The notes: generated from the sequence alone by a model not told the origin. Counted from the stretch's first letter, positions 32,775 through 41,715 are shown. The stretch is DNA of 46,531 bases from an uncultured Bacteroidaceae bacterium (GCA_944320955.1 CALUJL010000026.1:1-46531), one strand, 5' to 3'. Made by a program: numbers and translations.

Positions 32775-35075
32775 TCAGAGCCGCTTGATGCGCGCAAAGC
32801 GCAGGAGGAGCTGTTTCTGCCCGCAGGTGTCGAAGCGTATGGCGGCCTTGGCGTTCTCGCCCTCGCCCTCCACGCTCACTACTTCGCCCGCGCCGAAGCG
32901 CTCGTGCTCCACCCTCATGCCCGGCTCCACCCAGCTGTTCGGGCCGGAGCGGGCAGCGCCTTCCGGCACCGGACGGGAGGGAGCCACCCGCTTCCAGCTG
33001 CGGCCGGCGGCCGGGGCTTCGGGGGCATTTCTCTTTTCCTGCAGGACTTCGCCACGGGGACGGAAGCTCCGCACTGAATAGGCTGCATTCCCTCCGCCGC
33101 CGGGGGCATGGACTTCGAGGTACTGCGGGTCTATGTCGGACAGGAAGCGGCTGGGATTGCAGAACTCCATCTTGCCATACCGGTAGCGGGAGCGTGCATA
33201 GGAGAGGCAACAGTGCTCCATGGCGCGGGTCAGCGCCACGTAGAAAAGCCTCCGTTCCTCCTCCACGGCCCGGGGCGAATAGCAGGCCATGGCGCTGGGG
33301 AAGAGCTCCTCTTCGAGCCCGGCCACGAAGACATTGCGGAATTCCAGCCCCTTGGCCGCGTGGATGGTCATGAGCGTCACGCGGGGCGTGCTGCCGTCGT
33401 CGTCGGCCGTGTCCTGGTCGGTCTGCAGGGCGGCCTCGCTCAGGAAGTCTTCCATGCGGGCGGCATAGCCGGTCTCCTCCTGTGCCGTGTCGCAGTAGGC
33501 GCGCAGGCTGTTCATCAGTTCCTGTATGTTTTCCTGCCGGCTGAGGCCCTCGGGCGAGGAGTCGTTGAAGATTTCGGCCTGGATGCCCGTCTCGCGCACG
33601 ATGCGTTCGGCCACGGTGTAGGCATCGGCCTGCGCGTTCAGCTCGACGAAGCTGCCCACCAGCCGGGCAAAGGCCTGCACCTTCAGGAGCGCACTGCGCC
33701 CGAGTCCGGCCGGTTCGGCCTCCAGATTGAGGATGGCGCCCCAGAGGCTTGTCTGCTGCTGCGCCGCGGCTGCGGCAATGCGCCCCAGGGTCGTGGCGCC
33801 TATGCCGCGTGCCGGGTAGTTTATCACCCGCTTCAACGCTTCCTCGTCGCTGGGGTTTACCACCAGGCGGAAGTAGGAGACGAGGTCTTTCACCTCCTTG
33901 CGCTGGTAGAAAGCCAGCCCCCCGTAGATGCGGTAGGGTATGCCGCGCTGGCGAAACGCCTCCTCGAATACGCGGCTCTGCGCATTGGTGCGGTAGAGGA
34001 CGGCGAAGTCGGAGTAGGAAGCCCCGCCCGTGCGGCGCAGTTCCTGCAGCCTGCGGGCCACGAAGGCTGCCTCTTCCGTGTCGGAGTAGGCCTGGAAGAG
34101 CTCGATGGGGTCGCCCTTTTCCTTCTCCGAAAAGACGCGCTTGGGTATCTGCCCCTGGTTTTTCGCTATCAGGCTGCCCGCGGCGGAGACGATGGTCTGC
34201 GTCGAGCGGTAGTTTTGTTCGAGCTTGAAGATGCGCGCCTGCGGGAAGAGGCAGTCGAAGGTGAGCATGTTGTCGATACGCGCCCCGCGGAAGGAATAGA
34301 TGCTCTGCGCGTCGTCGCCCACGGCGCACACGGGGATCCGCCCGTCGCCGGCCAGCTGGAGGACGATTTTGTGCTGCGCGTAGTTCGTATCCTGGTACTC
34401 GTCGACCAGGATGTAGCGGAAGCGGGCACGATAACGGTCGCAGATGTCCGGATAGCGGTCGAAGAGGAGATAGGTATTCATCAGCAGGTCGTCGAAGTCC
34501 ATGGCCGCGGAGTGGCGGAGGCGGGCGGCATAAGCGGAATAAATGTCGCGGAAGAGGGGCATGTTGCTCCTCATGTCGTCCTCGTAGGCGGCGGCGTCCT
34601 GCCCGTAGTCCTGCGGGGTAACGAGGCGGTTCTTGAGCATGGAGATACGGTTTTGCACGTCGGCGGGGCGGTATTCCTTATCGTCGAGGTGCATCTCCTT
34701 GATGATGGTTTTCAGCAGATTGCGGGAGTCGGAGGCATCGTATATGGTGTAGTTCGGGGGAAAACCGGCCGCCTCGGCCTCGGCGCGCAGCATCCGGGAA
34801 AAGATGGAGTGGAAGGTCCCCATCCAGAGCCGCCGGGCGTCGGGACCCACAAGGGCCTCGATGCGCTCTTTCATCTCGCGCGCGGCCTTGTTGGTGAAGG
34901 TCAGGGCCAGGATGCACCAGGGGGGAATGCCCTGCCGCAGCAGATAGGCTATCTTGTAGGTCAGCACCCGCGTCTTGCCGGAGCCAGCACCGGCCACGAC
35001 GAGCGCCGGCCCGTCGCAATATTCCACCGCCTCGCGCTGGCTGGGATTCAACTCGTTCAGGAAAGTATAAGGCAT
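32775..35075 (-). CDS. uvrD: UvrD/PcrA-type superfamily 1 DNA helicase
   Basis: 766 residues. The Q motif LNPSQREAV is followed by Walker A GAGSGKT (29-35), Walker B VDEYQD (224-229), QNYRST and the late VALTRA motif. It unwinds DNA 3' to 5' in excision and mismatch repair. The C-terminal ~60 residues form a Tudor-like tail (GMRVEHERFGAGEVVSVEG) as in PcrA. It is transcribed 33 bp after the family-2 glycosyltransferase. Large open frames on the opposite strand across this gene are GC shadows. Confidence 0.95.
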   Translation of the reverse strand: MPYTFLNELNPSQREAVEYCDGPALVVAGAGSGKTRVLTYKIAYLLRQGIPPWCILALTFTNKAAREMKERIEALVGPDARRLWMGTFHSIFSRMLRAEAEAAGFPPNYTIYDASDSRNLLKTIIKEMHLDDKEYRPADVQNRISMLKNRLVTPQDYGQDAAAYEDDMRSNMPLFRDIYSAYAARLRHSAAMDFDDLLMNTYLLFDRYPDICDRYRARFRYILVDEYQDTNYAQHKIVLQLAGDGRIPVCAVGDDAQSIYSFRGARIDNMLTFDCLFPQARIFKLEQNYRSTQTIVSAAGSLIAKNQGQIPKRVFSEKEKGDPIELFQAYSDTEEAAFVARRLQELRRTGGASYSDFAVLYRTNAQSRVFEEAFRQRGIPYRIYGGLAFYQRKEVKDLVSYFRLVVNPSDEEALKRVINYPARGIGATTLGRIAAAAAQQQTSLWGAILNLEAEPAGLGRSALLKVQAFARLVGSFVELNAQADAYTVAERIVRETGIQAEIFNDSSPEGLSRQENIQELMNSLRAYCDTAQEETGYAARMEDFLSEAALQTDQDTADDDGSTPRVTLMTIHAAKGLEFRNVFVAGLEEELFPSAMACYSPRAVEEERRLFYVALTRAMEHCCLSYARSRYRYGKMEFCNPSRFLSDIDPQYLEVHAPGGGGNAAYSVRSFRPRGEVLQEKRNAPEAPAAGRSWKRVAPSRPVPEGAARSGPNSWVEPGMRVEHERFGAGEVVSVEGEGENAKAAIRFDTCGQKQLLLRFARIKRL

Positions 35076-35108
35076 CGGTTTTTCGAAAAGTTTAAGATGA
35101 AACGCCGC

Positions 35109-36269
35109 CTACTCCTTCACCCGGCGTTCGGCCAGCAGCGCGCCCCCGGCCCGGCGCATTGCCAGGAAGAGGAGCGAGAAGCCGAGCGGCGCCTCGCCCA
35201 GGGCGCGGAGGCAGCGGCGCATGAGCGAGAGAAAAATGCCGAGGCGCACGAGCAGCAAGACCGCCGCCACAATGGTCAGGAGATAAACCCGCTCCTGAAA
35301 CCCATAGACCGCAAGGCCCGCGGCGCCCAACTGGAAGAGTATGCACAAGAAGTCCTCCAGCGCCCAGCTGAGCGACTGCCCTCCGCGCAGCAGTTCTGCC
35401 GACTCGCGGCGGGCGCGCAGCTCCCCGCGCCAGCGGGAAGGCCAGGGGCAGGCCACAATGTCCACCGCACTCTCCGGCGAGAGCACCACGGCGGTGTTCT
35501 CCCCCGTCGCCGTGCGGTTTACGAAGAGCGTGTCCTCCCCGCCTTCGAGGCCGAAGAGCCCGGCAAATCCCTTGTGGCGGAAAAAGAGCGACTTGCGGTA
35601 GCCCAGGTTCTGGCCGTAGGCCATGTAGGGCTTCCCCTCCAGGGCGGAGGCAAGGTAGCGCAGCTGGGTCAGGAAGTGCACCTGCCGCACCCGGCGCTCG
35701 TGGCGGCTCCGGCCCAGACGATAGCGGCTGTAGCCGAAGACCATCTCCCGCCCGCCGGAAAATCCGGCAGCCATCTGCCGCAACCAGCGGGGCCCCGACG
35801 GGCGGCAGTCGCAACCCGTAAGGACAAGGCAGTCGTGGCGGGCCGCCTTGATGCCTATGGTCAGCGCCAGCTTCCTGCGGGAGACGCGGCAGCCCTCGGC
35901 GGGGACAAACGTATGGTAGAGGCGCGGATAGCGGTCGTGCAGGGCGCCCAAGACTTCTTCCACCTCGTCGGAGCCGGTGTCGTTCACCACGATTACCTCA
36001 AAATCCGGGTAGTCCTGCTCCAGGATGAGCGGCAGGTTTTCGCGCAGCAGCTCCACTTCGTCGTGCGCCACCAGCACCACCGACAGCGGTTCGCCCCCGC
36101 TCCCGGCCTCCTCCCCCGCCCCTTCTTCCGAAGCGCGGGCACAGGCGCAGACCCTTCGGTAGCGCCACACGCAGGCCAGATGCAGCACCAGCAGGAGTAC
36201 GACCAGCCCGAGCGCCGCCCATTCGGTGGCGGACAAGGCAAAAAACGAAGCGATATCCAATTCTTTCAC
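35109..36269 (-). CDS. Family-2 glycosyltransferase, membrane bound
   Basis: 386 residues from GTG 36269, which is preceded by AAAGGACG. An N-terminal membrane helix (about 15-35) leads to a GT2 catalytic domain (SVVLVAHDEVELLRENL, VIVVNDTGSDE, LTGCDCRP, and a QxxRW-like region). Two or three further helices close the protein. It resembles the processive or lipid-linked GT2 enzymes of cell-envelope synthesis. A longer open frame extends upstream, but its extra ~75 residues are translated repeat array and intergenic sequence. A TATCTTTG -7 element lies at plus 36327-36334. The sugar and acceptor are unknown. Confidence 0.82.
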   Translation of the reverse strand: MKELDIASFFALSATEWAALGLVVLLLVLHLACVWRYRRVCACARASEEGAGEEAGSGGEPLSVVLVAHDEVELLRENLPLILEQDYPDFEVIVVNDTGSDEVEEVLGALHDRYPRLYHTFVPAEGCRVSRRKLALTIGIKAARHDCLVLTGCDCRPSGPRWLRQMAAGFSGGREMVFGYSRYRLGRSRHERRVRQVHFLTQLRYLASALEGKPYMAYGQNLGYRKSLFFRHKGFAGLFGLEGGEDTLFVNRTATGENTAVVLSPESAVDIVACPWPSRWRGELRARRESAELLRGGQSLSWALEDFLCILFQLGAAGLAVYGFQERVYLLTIVAAVLLLVRLGIFLSLMRRCLRALGEAPLGFSLLFLAMRRAGGALLAERRVKE

Positions 36270-36326
36270 AGCGTCCTTTCTTCTCTGCGGCAAGCCGGAA
36301 GCCGGGCCCCGGCGCCGTTCTCCGCG

Positions 36327-36334
36327 CAAAGATA
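36327..36334 (-). promoter_or_regulatory. -7 element of the GT2-uvrD-dehydrogenase unit
   Basis: Minus strand TATCTTTG, about 57 nt before the GTG start. It supports the shorter GT2 start. Confidence 0.5.
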
Positions 36335-36374
36335 ACGAGAAAAAACGAAAGGGCGGCCGGGCGGGCCGAAAGGA

Positions 36375-36462
36375 TATGCCGGGGAAACGAAAAAAAGCCC
36401 TTGCGCTTTTTCCGAAAAGCGGCAGCGGTCGGCGCAAAAAGTGCCGGCACTTTTCCGCCCCG
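36375..36462. repeat. 22-bp-period tandem array, locus 7
   Basis: Four in-phase units at 36375, 36397, 36419 and 36441, such as GCCCTTGCGC followed by TTTTTCCGAAAA. It lies between the divergent GT2 and ArsC-like genes. Confidence 0.75.
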
Positions 36463-36485
36463 GCGGCAGGAGAAGGCGCGGCGGG

Positions 36486-36516
36486 TTGCAAAGGACGAGC
36501 GAAATGCCTACCTTTG
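36486..36516 (+). promoter_or_regulatory. Promoter of the ArsC-like gene
   Basis: TTG 36486-36488, 20 nt, TACCTTTG 36509-36516, an exact consensus, 30 nt before the ATG of the interrupted gene. Confidence 0.75.
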
Positions 36517-36546
36517 CCCGGAAAGAAACCCCTAACACTCCCGGAA

Positions 36547-36903
36547 ATGAAAGACTACACTCTCGTGGGATACCCCCCGTGCAGCACCTGCCGCAAGGCG
36601 CAGGCCTATCTGGAAAGCCGCGGCATACGTCTCCCCATGCGCGACATCAAAGCCCATCCTCCCACGGCGGAAGAGCTCGAACGATAGATCGCCCTGAGCG
36701 GGAAGCCCATAGAAAAATGGTTCAACACCAGCGGCATGCGCTACCGCGAGCTCAACCTGAAGGAAAAAGTGAAGACCGCCCCGCGCGAAGAGCTGCTCCG
36801 CCTGCTCGCTTCCGACGGGATGCTCGTCAAGAGGCCCATACTCGTCGGCGGCGACCGCGCCGTCTGCGGCTTCAAAGAAGCAGAGTGGGAAGCCCTCCTC
36901 TGA
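36547..36903 (+). pseudogene. ArsC/Spx-family (YffB-like) gene interrupted by an in-frame amber codon
   Basis: The frame from ATG 36547 reads an arsenate-reductase-family thioredoxin fold: CSTCRKAQAYLESRG near residues 12-26 (CxxC form). A TAG at 36685-36687 (codon 47) interrupts it. The same frame then continues for 71 codons to TGA 36901. That continuation matches the rest of the family: KPIEKWFNTSGMRYRELNLKEK, then the LVKRPILV motif. Homologues usually have Trp or another residue at the interrupted position, so one base change (for example TGG to TAG) explains the stop. The promoter is intact and the frame is otherwise clean, so the lesion is recent or is a sequence error. The family members are cytosolic and their substrates are mostly unknown. 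Confidence 0.85.
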
Positions 36904-36912
36904 GGGCCTCCC
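36887..36912. terminator. Hairpin at the convergent ends of the ArsC-like and AlkD-like genes
   Basis: GGGAAGCCCTC (36887-36897) pairs with GAGGGCCTCCC (36902-36912) with one mismatch and a 4-nt loop over the stop codon. There is no T run, so function is uncertain. Confidence 0.4.
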
Positions 36913-36921
36913 ACCCATGAG

Positions 36922-37488
36922 TCATTCGCCGGCCTGCTCTCCGGCCAGCTTCTCCAGCGCCGTGGCGGCCGCTTTCCGCAGGAAATAGGAAGCGTCCGGC
37001 CCTACGGCCTCTGCCTGGTCGCGCAGTTCGTCGGCAGCGCGGGGGCTGATCTCCACCCCCCGGCTCAGCAGGCGGGCAGCGAGGAGGAAACCGCAGACCT
37101 GCACAAACTCCCGCTCGTCCGCAATCCAGCGGAACACGAGCTGCGGCGCACAGGGCAGGCGGCTGAAGAGATTCATCACCGTGAGCTGCGCAATCTCCAT
37201 ATTGTCCACATCTTCCACCCATACCTCGGCCAGATCCTGCCCGAACTCCTCCGCGGGCTGCAAGAGGGCGGCCAGAATGCGGCACTCGCGCACGGGCTCT
37301 TTCCACAAGGCCTGCGCCAAGCGGCTGTCGGGCCGGTACTTCGCGGCAATTTCCTTGATGCGCGGCAGTTCCACGCCGAAGTTCAACCCGTAAGCCAGGC
37401 CGCCCTTGCGCATGGCCGCCGAGGCGGCGCCGTTCATCACGAGGCGCAGTTGGCGCTTGATGTCGCGTATCGTGTCGACTGTTTCCAT
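36922..37488 (-). CDS. DNA alkylation repair (AlkD-like) HEAT-repeat protein
   Basis: 188 residues made of helical repeats (RIKEIAAKYRPDSRLAQALWKEPVRECRILAALL, DNMEIAQLTVMNLFSRLP). They match the AlkD-like HEAT family, in which some members are alkyl-base glycosylases. It is shorter than AlkD (about 235 residues), and whether the catalytic residues are kept is not clear. It follows the M49 peptidase by 18 bp, so the two are cotranscribed. Function in repair is a family-level guess. Confidence 0.75.
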   Translation of the reverse strand: METVDTIRDIKRQLRLVMNGAASAAMRKGGLAYGLNFGVELPRIKEIAAKYRPDSRLAQALWKEPVRECRILAALLQPAEEFGQDLAEVWVEDVDNMEIAQLTVMNLFSRLPCAPQLVFRWIADEREFVQVCGFLLAARLLSRGVEISPRAADELRDQAEAVGPDASYFLRKAAATALEKLAGEQAGE

Positions 37489-37506
37489 CGCTTTTTCTCC
37501 TCTGTA

Positions 37507-39480
37507 CTATATAAGAAACGAATAATCCCTGCTGTAACGCAGCATCTGCTCGGCATACCCCTCGGAATAGTCTATCCGCACATCCTCGATCGTCTGCCCG
37601 TCCGGGCCGAAGACCGGCGTGTAGCGCGGATTGATGAAGCCCTTGTAGGGAGAGAGGCGGAGGTTTTCGTAACGGCGCTTCACCTCGTGGTGCAAACCGG
37701 GGTCGACCTGCACGCCGTACTGCTCCACGATGGCGCGCGCCGCAGCGTAGTCGCCCGTCGAGCGTATGCGCTGTATCTCGGCCAGCAGCGCCCCGAAGAG
37801 GCCGCGCAGCGCCCCGTAGTCGTTCACCCGCAGGAATGTCTTCCCGCCGCGGGTGATCCACTCCAGCACGTTACCGCCCTTCTTCCCCTTCTCCATCACC
37901 CAGCGGGCAATGAGCTGCCGGTTCCGCATGTGCGCCTCCTCGATTGTCGCGCCGGGCTCTATGCGCACCAGCTGGGTCATAAGGCCGTTCATCAGATACG
38001 CATAGTATTGTGCCTTGTAGGCTTCCCCGTCCGGCAAAAGCCCCAGCTCCACCATCACGGGGTCGGCCATGTAATACAAGCCGAAGAGGTCCGCGCGGGC
38101 CTCTTCTATGGCGGCGCCGTAGGATTTAAGCCCGTCGGGGTCGACGCCCGGCAGCAGTTGGCCCGAGCCGTGGCCGAGGCATTCGTGCAGGTCGGTATGC
38201 AAATCGTCCGTCAGGCGGGAATATTTCTCCAGCCGCGGCAGCTCTTCTTCCAAAACGAACTCCTGCCAGAAGCCGTTGCCCTTCGCTGCTTCCGAATAGG
38301 CCTTCGTCAAATTCCCGATCGTCACCGACTTTGAGCCAAAGCGAGCCCGAATCCAGTTGGAGTTGGGCAGATTTATCCCAATGGCCGAGGCCGGATACAA
38401 ATCGCCGGCCAGAATGGCCGCAATCACGACCTTGGCCGAGACTCCGCGCACCTGCTTTTTCTTGAACCGGGGCTCGATTGGCGAATTGTCCTCGAACCAT
38501 TGTGCACGGGAGCTGATGATTTCGGTACGGCGCGTGGCCTCTTGGTCTTTCAGGTTGACGATCGACTCCCAGGAGGCCTTCATTCCGAGCGGATCGCCAT
38601 AGGTTTCGATGAAACCGTTTACGAAGTCGACGCACGGGTCCGTATCTTGCAGCCAGGCGATGCTGTAGCGGTCGAAAAGGGCGAGGTCGCCCGTGCGGTA
38701 ATAGGCTGCCAGGAGGTCTATTACTTGCTGCTGGGCCGGGGTTTCGGCTTCTTCCCTCGCCCGCTCCAGCCAGTAGACGATGCGCTCGATGGCGGGGGAA
38801 TAGAGGCCGCCCACATGCCACTTTTCCTCCACGAGCCGCCCTTCGGCGTCTTTGACGAGGCGGCTGTTGAGGCCGTATGGGACGGGCGTGTCGGCGGGGC
38901 CGGCGGCTTTCTGCCGGGCATAGAAGGCTTCGGCCTCGGCCTGGCTGACGTTTTGGTAATAATTGCAGGAGGAGGTGAGCAGGAGGTCTGCCCCGTCGGC
39001 CTGGTTGACGCGCTTGGGGCAGACGGCGGGGTCGAAGATTACGGGAAACACGGCAGCGCACCACTCTCCGAGCGAAGCGCCCGCGGCCAGGGGCTGCCAG
39101 GCTTCGGGGCATTCGTGCAGGGCGCGGCGCAGGAAGTCTTCGCCAAACCCGGGAAGGAACTTGTCGGTGGAGTAATGGTGGTGGATGCCTGAGGAAAACC
39201 AGAGGCGCTTGAGGTAGACTTCGAGGGCGGGAAACTCGGCGGGCCGGGGGGAGCGGGAGAGGAAGTGCAGGTAGAGCGTCTCCATCATGCGGCGGATGCG
39301 GAGGTTCCAGACGCCGTTTTGGTCGAAAAGTATGTCGCGCCCGCAGAGGGCGGCTTCCTGCAAATAGTAGACCAGGCGCTTCTGGCGGGGGGAAAGGGAG
39401 GGGAACCCGTCGACCCCGTAGCGCAGAATCTGCAGGTCGGCAAAGCTCTCCACGATATAATTCATCGGTTCTTGGTTCAT
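37507..39480 (-). CDS. Dipeptidyl peptidase III-like metallopeptidase (family M49)
   Basis: 657 residues. The zinc motif HECLGH (H432-H437) has the M49 HExxxH spacing, with the second motif EEARAD at 459-464. DPP III removes dipeptides from the N-terminus of short peptides. There is no signal peptide or lipobox, so the enzyme should be cytosolic. It precedes the AlkD-like gene and follows the AraC terminator. Length agrees with bacterial M49 enzymes. Confidence 0.92.
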   Translation of the reverse strand: MNQEPMNYIVESFADLQILRYGVDGFPSLSPRQKRLVYYLQEAALCGRDILFDQNGVWNLRIRRMMETLYLHFLSRSPRPAEFPALEVYLKRLWFSSGIHHHYSTDKFLPGFGEDFLRRALHECPEAWQPLAAGASLGEWCAAVFPVIFDPAVCPKRVNQADGADLLLTSSCNYYQNVSQAEAEAFYARQKAAGPADTPVPYGLNSRLVKDAEGRLVEEKWHVGGLYSPAIERIVYWLERAREEAETPAQQQVIDLLAAYYRTGDLALFDRYSIAWLQDTDPCVDFVNGFIETYGDPLGMKASWESIVNLKDQEATRRTEIISSRAQWFEDNSPIEPRFKKKQVRGVSAKVVIAAILAGDLYPASAIGINLPNSNWIRARFGSKSVTIGNLTKAYSEAAKGNGFWQEFVLEEELPRLEKYSRLTDDLHTDLHECLGHGSGQLLPGVDPDGLKSYGAAIEEARADLFGLYYMADPVMVELGLLPDGEAYKAQYYAYLMNGLMTQLVRIEPGATIEEAHMRNRQLIARWVMEKGKKGGNVLEWITRGGKTFLRVNDYGALRGLFGALLAEIQRIRSTGDYAAARAIVEQYGVQVDPGLHHEVKRRYENLRLSPYKGFINPRYTPVFGPDGQTIEDVRIDYSEGYAEQMLRYSRDYSFLI

Positions 39481-39512
39481 CTTCTTCGGTTTTCCGGCGG
39501 GACAGGCTTCGC

Positions 39513-39561
39513 AAAAAAAGGAAATATCCCGCGGTTCTCATTCTTACCAACGGGATATTTC
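39513..39561 (-). terminator. Intrinsic terminator of the AraC-family gene
   Basis: GAAATATCCCG (39521-39531) pairs perfectly with CGGGATATTTC (39551-39561). The minus strand then reads T7 (plus A run 39513-39519). It separates the AraC gene from the M49 gene. Confidence 0.75.
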
Positions 39562-39606
39562 TTCCGATATTGCAAGGGGCGGCACAAAAGCTGCGCCGCC
39601 CGGGGG

Positions 39607-40056
39607 TTATTTCTTTTCCGTCTTGGGCAGATGCTTCTTGCGGTATCCGTTGGGAGTGTCGCCCATGTTTTTATAGAATGCAGCGTAAAACGACTGGCGG
39701 TTGGCGAATCCCACCATCGCGCTTATCTCTTCCATGGTTTTGTCCAGATAGCGGCGGTCGGTCATCAGGTGCACGGCTTCTTTGATGCGGTACTCGTTGA
39801 GCAGGCTGGAGTAGTTTTGCCCGAAACGCGAGTTCACCACGGCCGAAAGGTAGCGCGTATTGGTCTTCAAGTCCTTGGCCAATTGCTTGGCCGAGTAGTT
39901 GACATCCTTATACTTCTTCTGCATTACGATAATGTCGAGTATCTTATCGTACAATTCGTCGGCCAGTTCCGGACGAATCAGCGAGCGATAAGCTGCCTGC
40001 TTCTCCTTTTTTTCCTTCAGGTTGTAAGGCATCTTTTTTATCTCCGTGTCACTCAT
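39607..40056 (-). CDS. Small AraC-family transcriptional regulator
   Basis: 149 residues, essentially one AraC-type DNA-binding domain (about 45-145). The first HTH is in YSAKQLAKDLKTNTRYLSAVVN and the second in KTMEEISAMVGFANRQSFYAAFYKNMGDTPNGYRKK. It lacks the usual sensory domain. The N-terminal ~40 residues are charged and helical. It has a perfect promoter and its own terminator, so it stands alone. The upstream region holds a C10 tract and the repeat array at 40391-40500. Targets are unknown. Confidence 0.88.
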   Translation of the reverse strand: MSDTEIKKMPYNLKEKKEKQAAYRSLIRPELADELYDKILDIIVMQKKYKDVNYSAKQLAKDLKTNTRYLSAVVNSRFGQNYSSLLNEYRIKEAVHLMTDRRYLDKTMEEISAMVGFANRQSFYAAFYKNMGDTPNGYRKKHLPKTEKK

Positions 40057-40112
40057 TGTTTTTTCCGCTATATTTTTTTATTAGTTTACGCCCGACTCAT
40101 TTCGGACATCTG

Positions 40113-40144
40113 CAAATATAAGAAGATATTCCGGCTCTGCCAAA
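40113..40144 (-). promoter_or_regulatory. Promoter of the AraC-family gene
   Basis: Minus strand TTTG (plus 40141-40144), 20 nt, TATATTTG (plus 40113-40120). Exact consensus. Confidence 0.8.
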
Positions 40145-40217
40145 AAAAGGAGGAAGAAAAGATTTTGAAAATCCACTTTTATATTTTTTTTTAATTCCTC
40201 CCCTGTTTTCCAAAAAT

Positions 40218-40227
40218 CCCCCCCCCC
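40218..40227. repeat. C10 homopolymer upstream of the AraC-family promoter
   Basis: Ten consecutive C on the plus strand, about 75 bp upstream of the AraC -33 element. The rest of the 40057-40581 gap holds a promoter, a T9 tract and the 22-bp array, and no gene. Confidence 0.6.
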
Positions 40228-40390
40228 TAACATCTGCTTAACTATCAGCCTGTTACAAATCCATCTGGTTAAATCCCGAAAAATATGCTGCCATTTGAGA
40301 CTATTATGCACTTCGGTTTACGAAAGGCATAGTATATAAAATGAATACCAGCACGCCCCCGGACGGAAGGGGCGCGGCGAAACGGTAAGG

Positions 40391-40500
40391 GGCTCGCGCA
40401 AAAACGGGAAAACACCCGGCACTTTCTGGAAAAAGCACTGCCGCTTTTCCGGAAAAGTGCTGCATGTTTTAGGGAAAAGCGCTGCATGTTTGCGCAAAAA
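40391..40500. repeat. 22-bp-period tandem array, locus 8 (clearest)
   Basis: Five in-phase units ending in AAAA at 40412, 40434, 40456, 40478 and 40500. The central unit is GCACTGCCGC followed by TTTTCCGGAAAA. The two following units are variants of it, with GTGCTGCATG and GCGCTGCATG blocks. It lies in the gap between the AraC-family gene and hemW. Confidence 0.85.
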
Positions 40501-40510
40501 AGTGCAAGTA

Positions 40511-40545
40511 CTCCTCCCGGCTCCGCCCGGGGAGGCCGGGAGGAG
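40511..40545 (-). terminator. Probable hemW terminator hairpin
   Basis: CTCCTCCCGGC (40511-40521) pairs perfectly with GCCGGGAGGAG (40535-40545). On the minus strand a T6 run follows about 10 nt later, inside the repeat array. Confidence 0.5.
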
Positions 40546-40581
40546 CGCCCGGCCGGGGAGCGGGCCATGCGGGCGAAAAGG

Positions 40582-41715
40582 TCAGTCGACGCGGATGAAG
40601 TCTTCCATGACGGCATCGGAGACGAACATTCCCTCCTCCGTCAGCCGGAGCCGCCCCCCGGCCGTGCGCACCAGGCGCCCGGCCTGCAGCCACGGCCCGG
40701 CGGCGTGCAGGGCGAAGGCCGCGGCATCGGCGCCGAAGAGGGCTTCCACTTCGGCCAGGGAGAGGCCCCGGCTGGTGCGCAGGCGGGTGACGATGTAGTC
40801 ATTATAGGCCGTGAAACGCCCCCTTTCCTCGCAGGTCTGGGGCGGAAGGAGGCCGCGCCCGAGGGCTTCCATGTAGGCTGTGAGCGAAGAGTCGTTCCAC
40901 CGCCGGCCAGCGCCGTCGAAGGAATGGGCCGAAGGGCCGCAGCCAAGGTAGGGGACGCCCTGCCAGTAACTGCTGTTGTGCCGCGCGATGCGCCCGGGGA
41001 GGGCGAAGTTGGAGATTTCGTAGTGCTCGTATCCAGCAGAGCGCAGCGCCGCGGCCAGGAGGCGGTAGCACGCCAGCGCGAAGTCCTCGCCCGCTTCCTG
41101 CACGCGCCCGCGGCGGCGGAGCGTTTCGAGCGGCGTGCCCTCCTCGTAGGAGAGCAGATAGGCCGAAATGTGCTCGGGCTCCAGGGCGAGGGCCGCATCG
41201 AGGTTGGCCCTCCACTGCTCCAGGCTCTCGCCGGGGAGGCCGTAAATGAGGTCGATGCTCAAGTTGTCGAATCCCGCGCGGCGGGCGTTTTCCACCGCCT
41301 CGCAGGCCTGCCGCGCCGTATGCCTGCGGCGCAGGAAGGAGAGCGTGGCGTCGGAAAAGCTCTGCACGCCTATGCTCAGCCGGTTGATGCCCGCCCCGCG
41401 CAAGTCGCGGAGCAGGGGGAGGGTGAGATCGTCGGGGTTTCCCTCCAGCGTCACCTCGGCGTCCGGGCGGATGCCGAAGCACGCCTGCGCGGCGTCCAGC
41501 AACTTCCCCACCAGCGCGGGCGGCAGGAGCGAGGGCGTGCCCCCACCTATATATAATGTATGCAGCGGCCCCTGCACTTCGCCGCGCCGCAGGCCCATCT
41601 CCCGCACGAGGCAGCCGGCATAGCGCGGCATGAGATCGGTGCGCGTGGTGGAGTAGAAATCGCAGTAGACGCAGCGCCGGCTGCAGAAAGGGATGTGAAG
41701 ATAGAGTCCGGACAT
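40582..41715 (-). CDS. hemW: Radical SAM heme chaperone HemW
   Basis: 377 residues from ATG 41715 (MSGLYLHIPF; an ATG two codons upstream is possible). The cluster motif CxxxCxYC is C11-C15-C18. Then follow TLYIGGGTPSLLP, EGNPDDL, GINRLSIGVQSF, NLSIDLIYGLPGES and a C-terminal HemN-like winged domain. HemW-type proteins, often mislabelled as coproporphyrinogen dehydrogenase, insert heme into target enzymes in the cytosol. A TATATTTG -7 element at plus 41740-41747 fits this start. Confidence 0.92.
   Translation of the reverse strand: MSGLYLHIPFCSRRCVYCDFYSTTRTDLMPRYAGCLVREMGLRRGEVQGPLHTLYIGGGTPSLLPPALVGKLLDAAQACFGIRPDAEVTLEGNPDDLTLPLLRDLRGAGINRLSIGVQSFSDATLSFLRRRHTARQACEAVENARRAGFDNLSIDLIYGLPGESLEQWRANLDAALALEPEHISAYLLSYEEGTPLETLRRRGRVQEAGEDFALACYRLLAAALRSAGYEHYEISNFALPGRIARHNSSYWQGVPYLGCGPSAHSFDGAGRRWNDSSLTAYMEALGRGLLPPQTCEERGRFTAYNDYIVTRLRTSRGLSLAEVEALFGADAAAFALHAAGPWLQAGRLVRTAGGRLRLTEEGMFVSDAVMEDFIRVD

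Noticed and set aside
31972-34329. 785-residue open frame on the minus strand across the dehydrogenase and uvrD genes
   Set aside because: Out-of-frame shadow of two well-supported genes; Arg/Gly/Pro-rich with no family features.
33108-36335. 1075-residue open frame on the plus strand opposite uvrD and the GT2 gene
   Set aside because: It is an antisense shadow of two clear genes in GC-rich DNA, with no recognisable domain and low-complexity composition.
40391-40500. CRISPR array
   Set aside because: Units are head to tail at 22 bp without spacers, they drift in sequence, and no cas genes are present.
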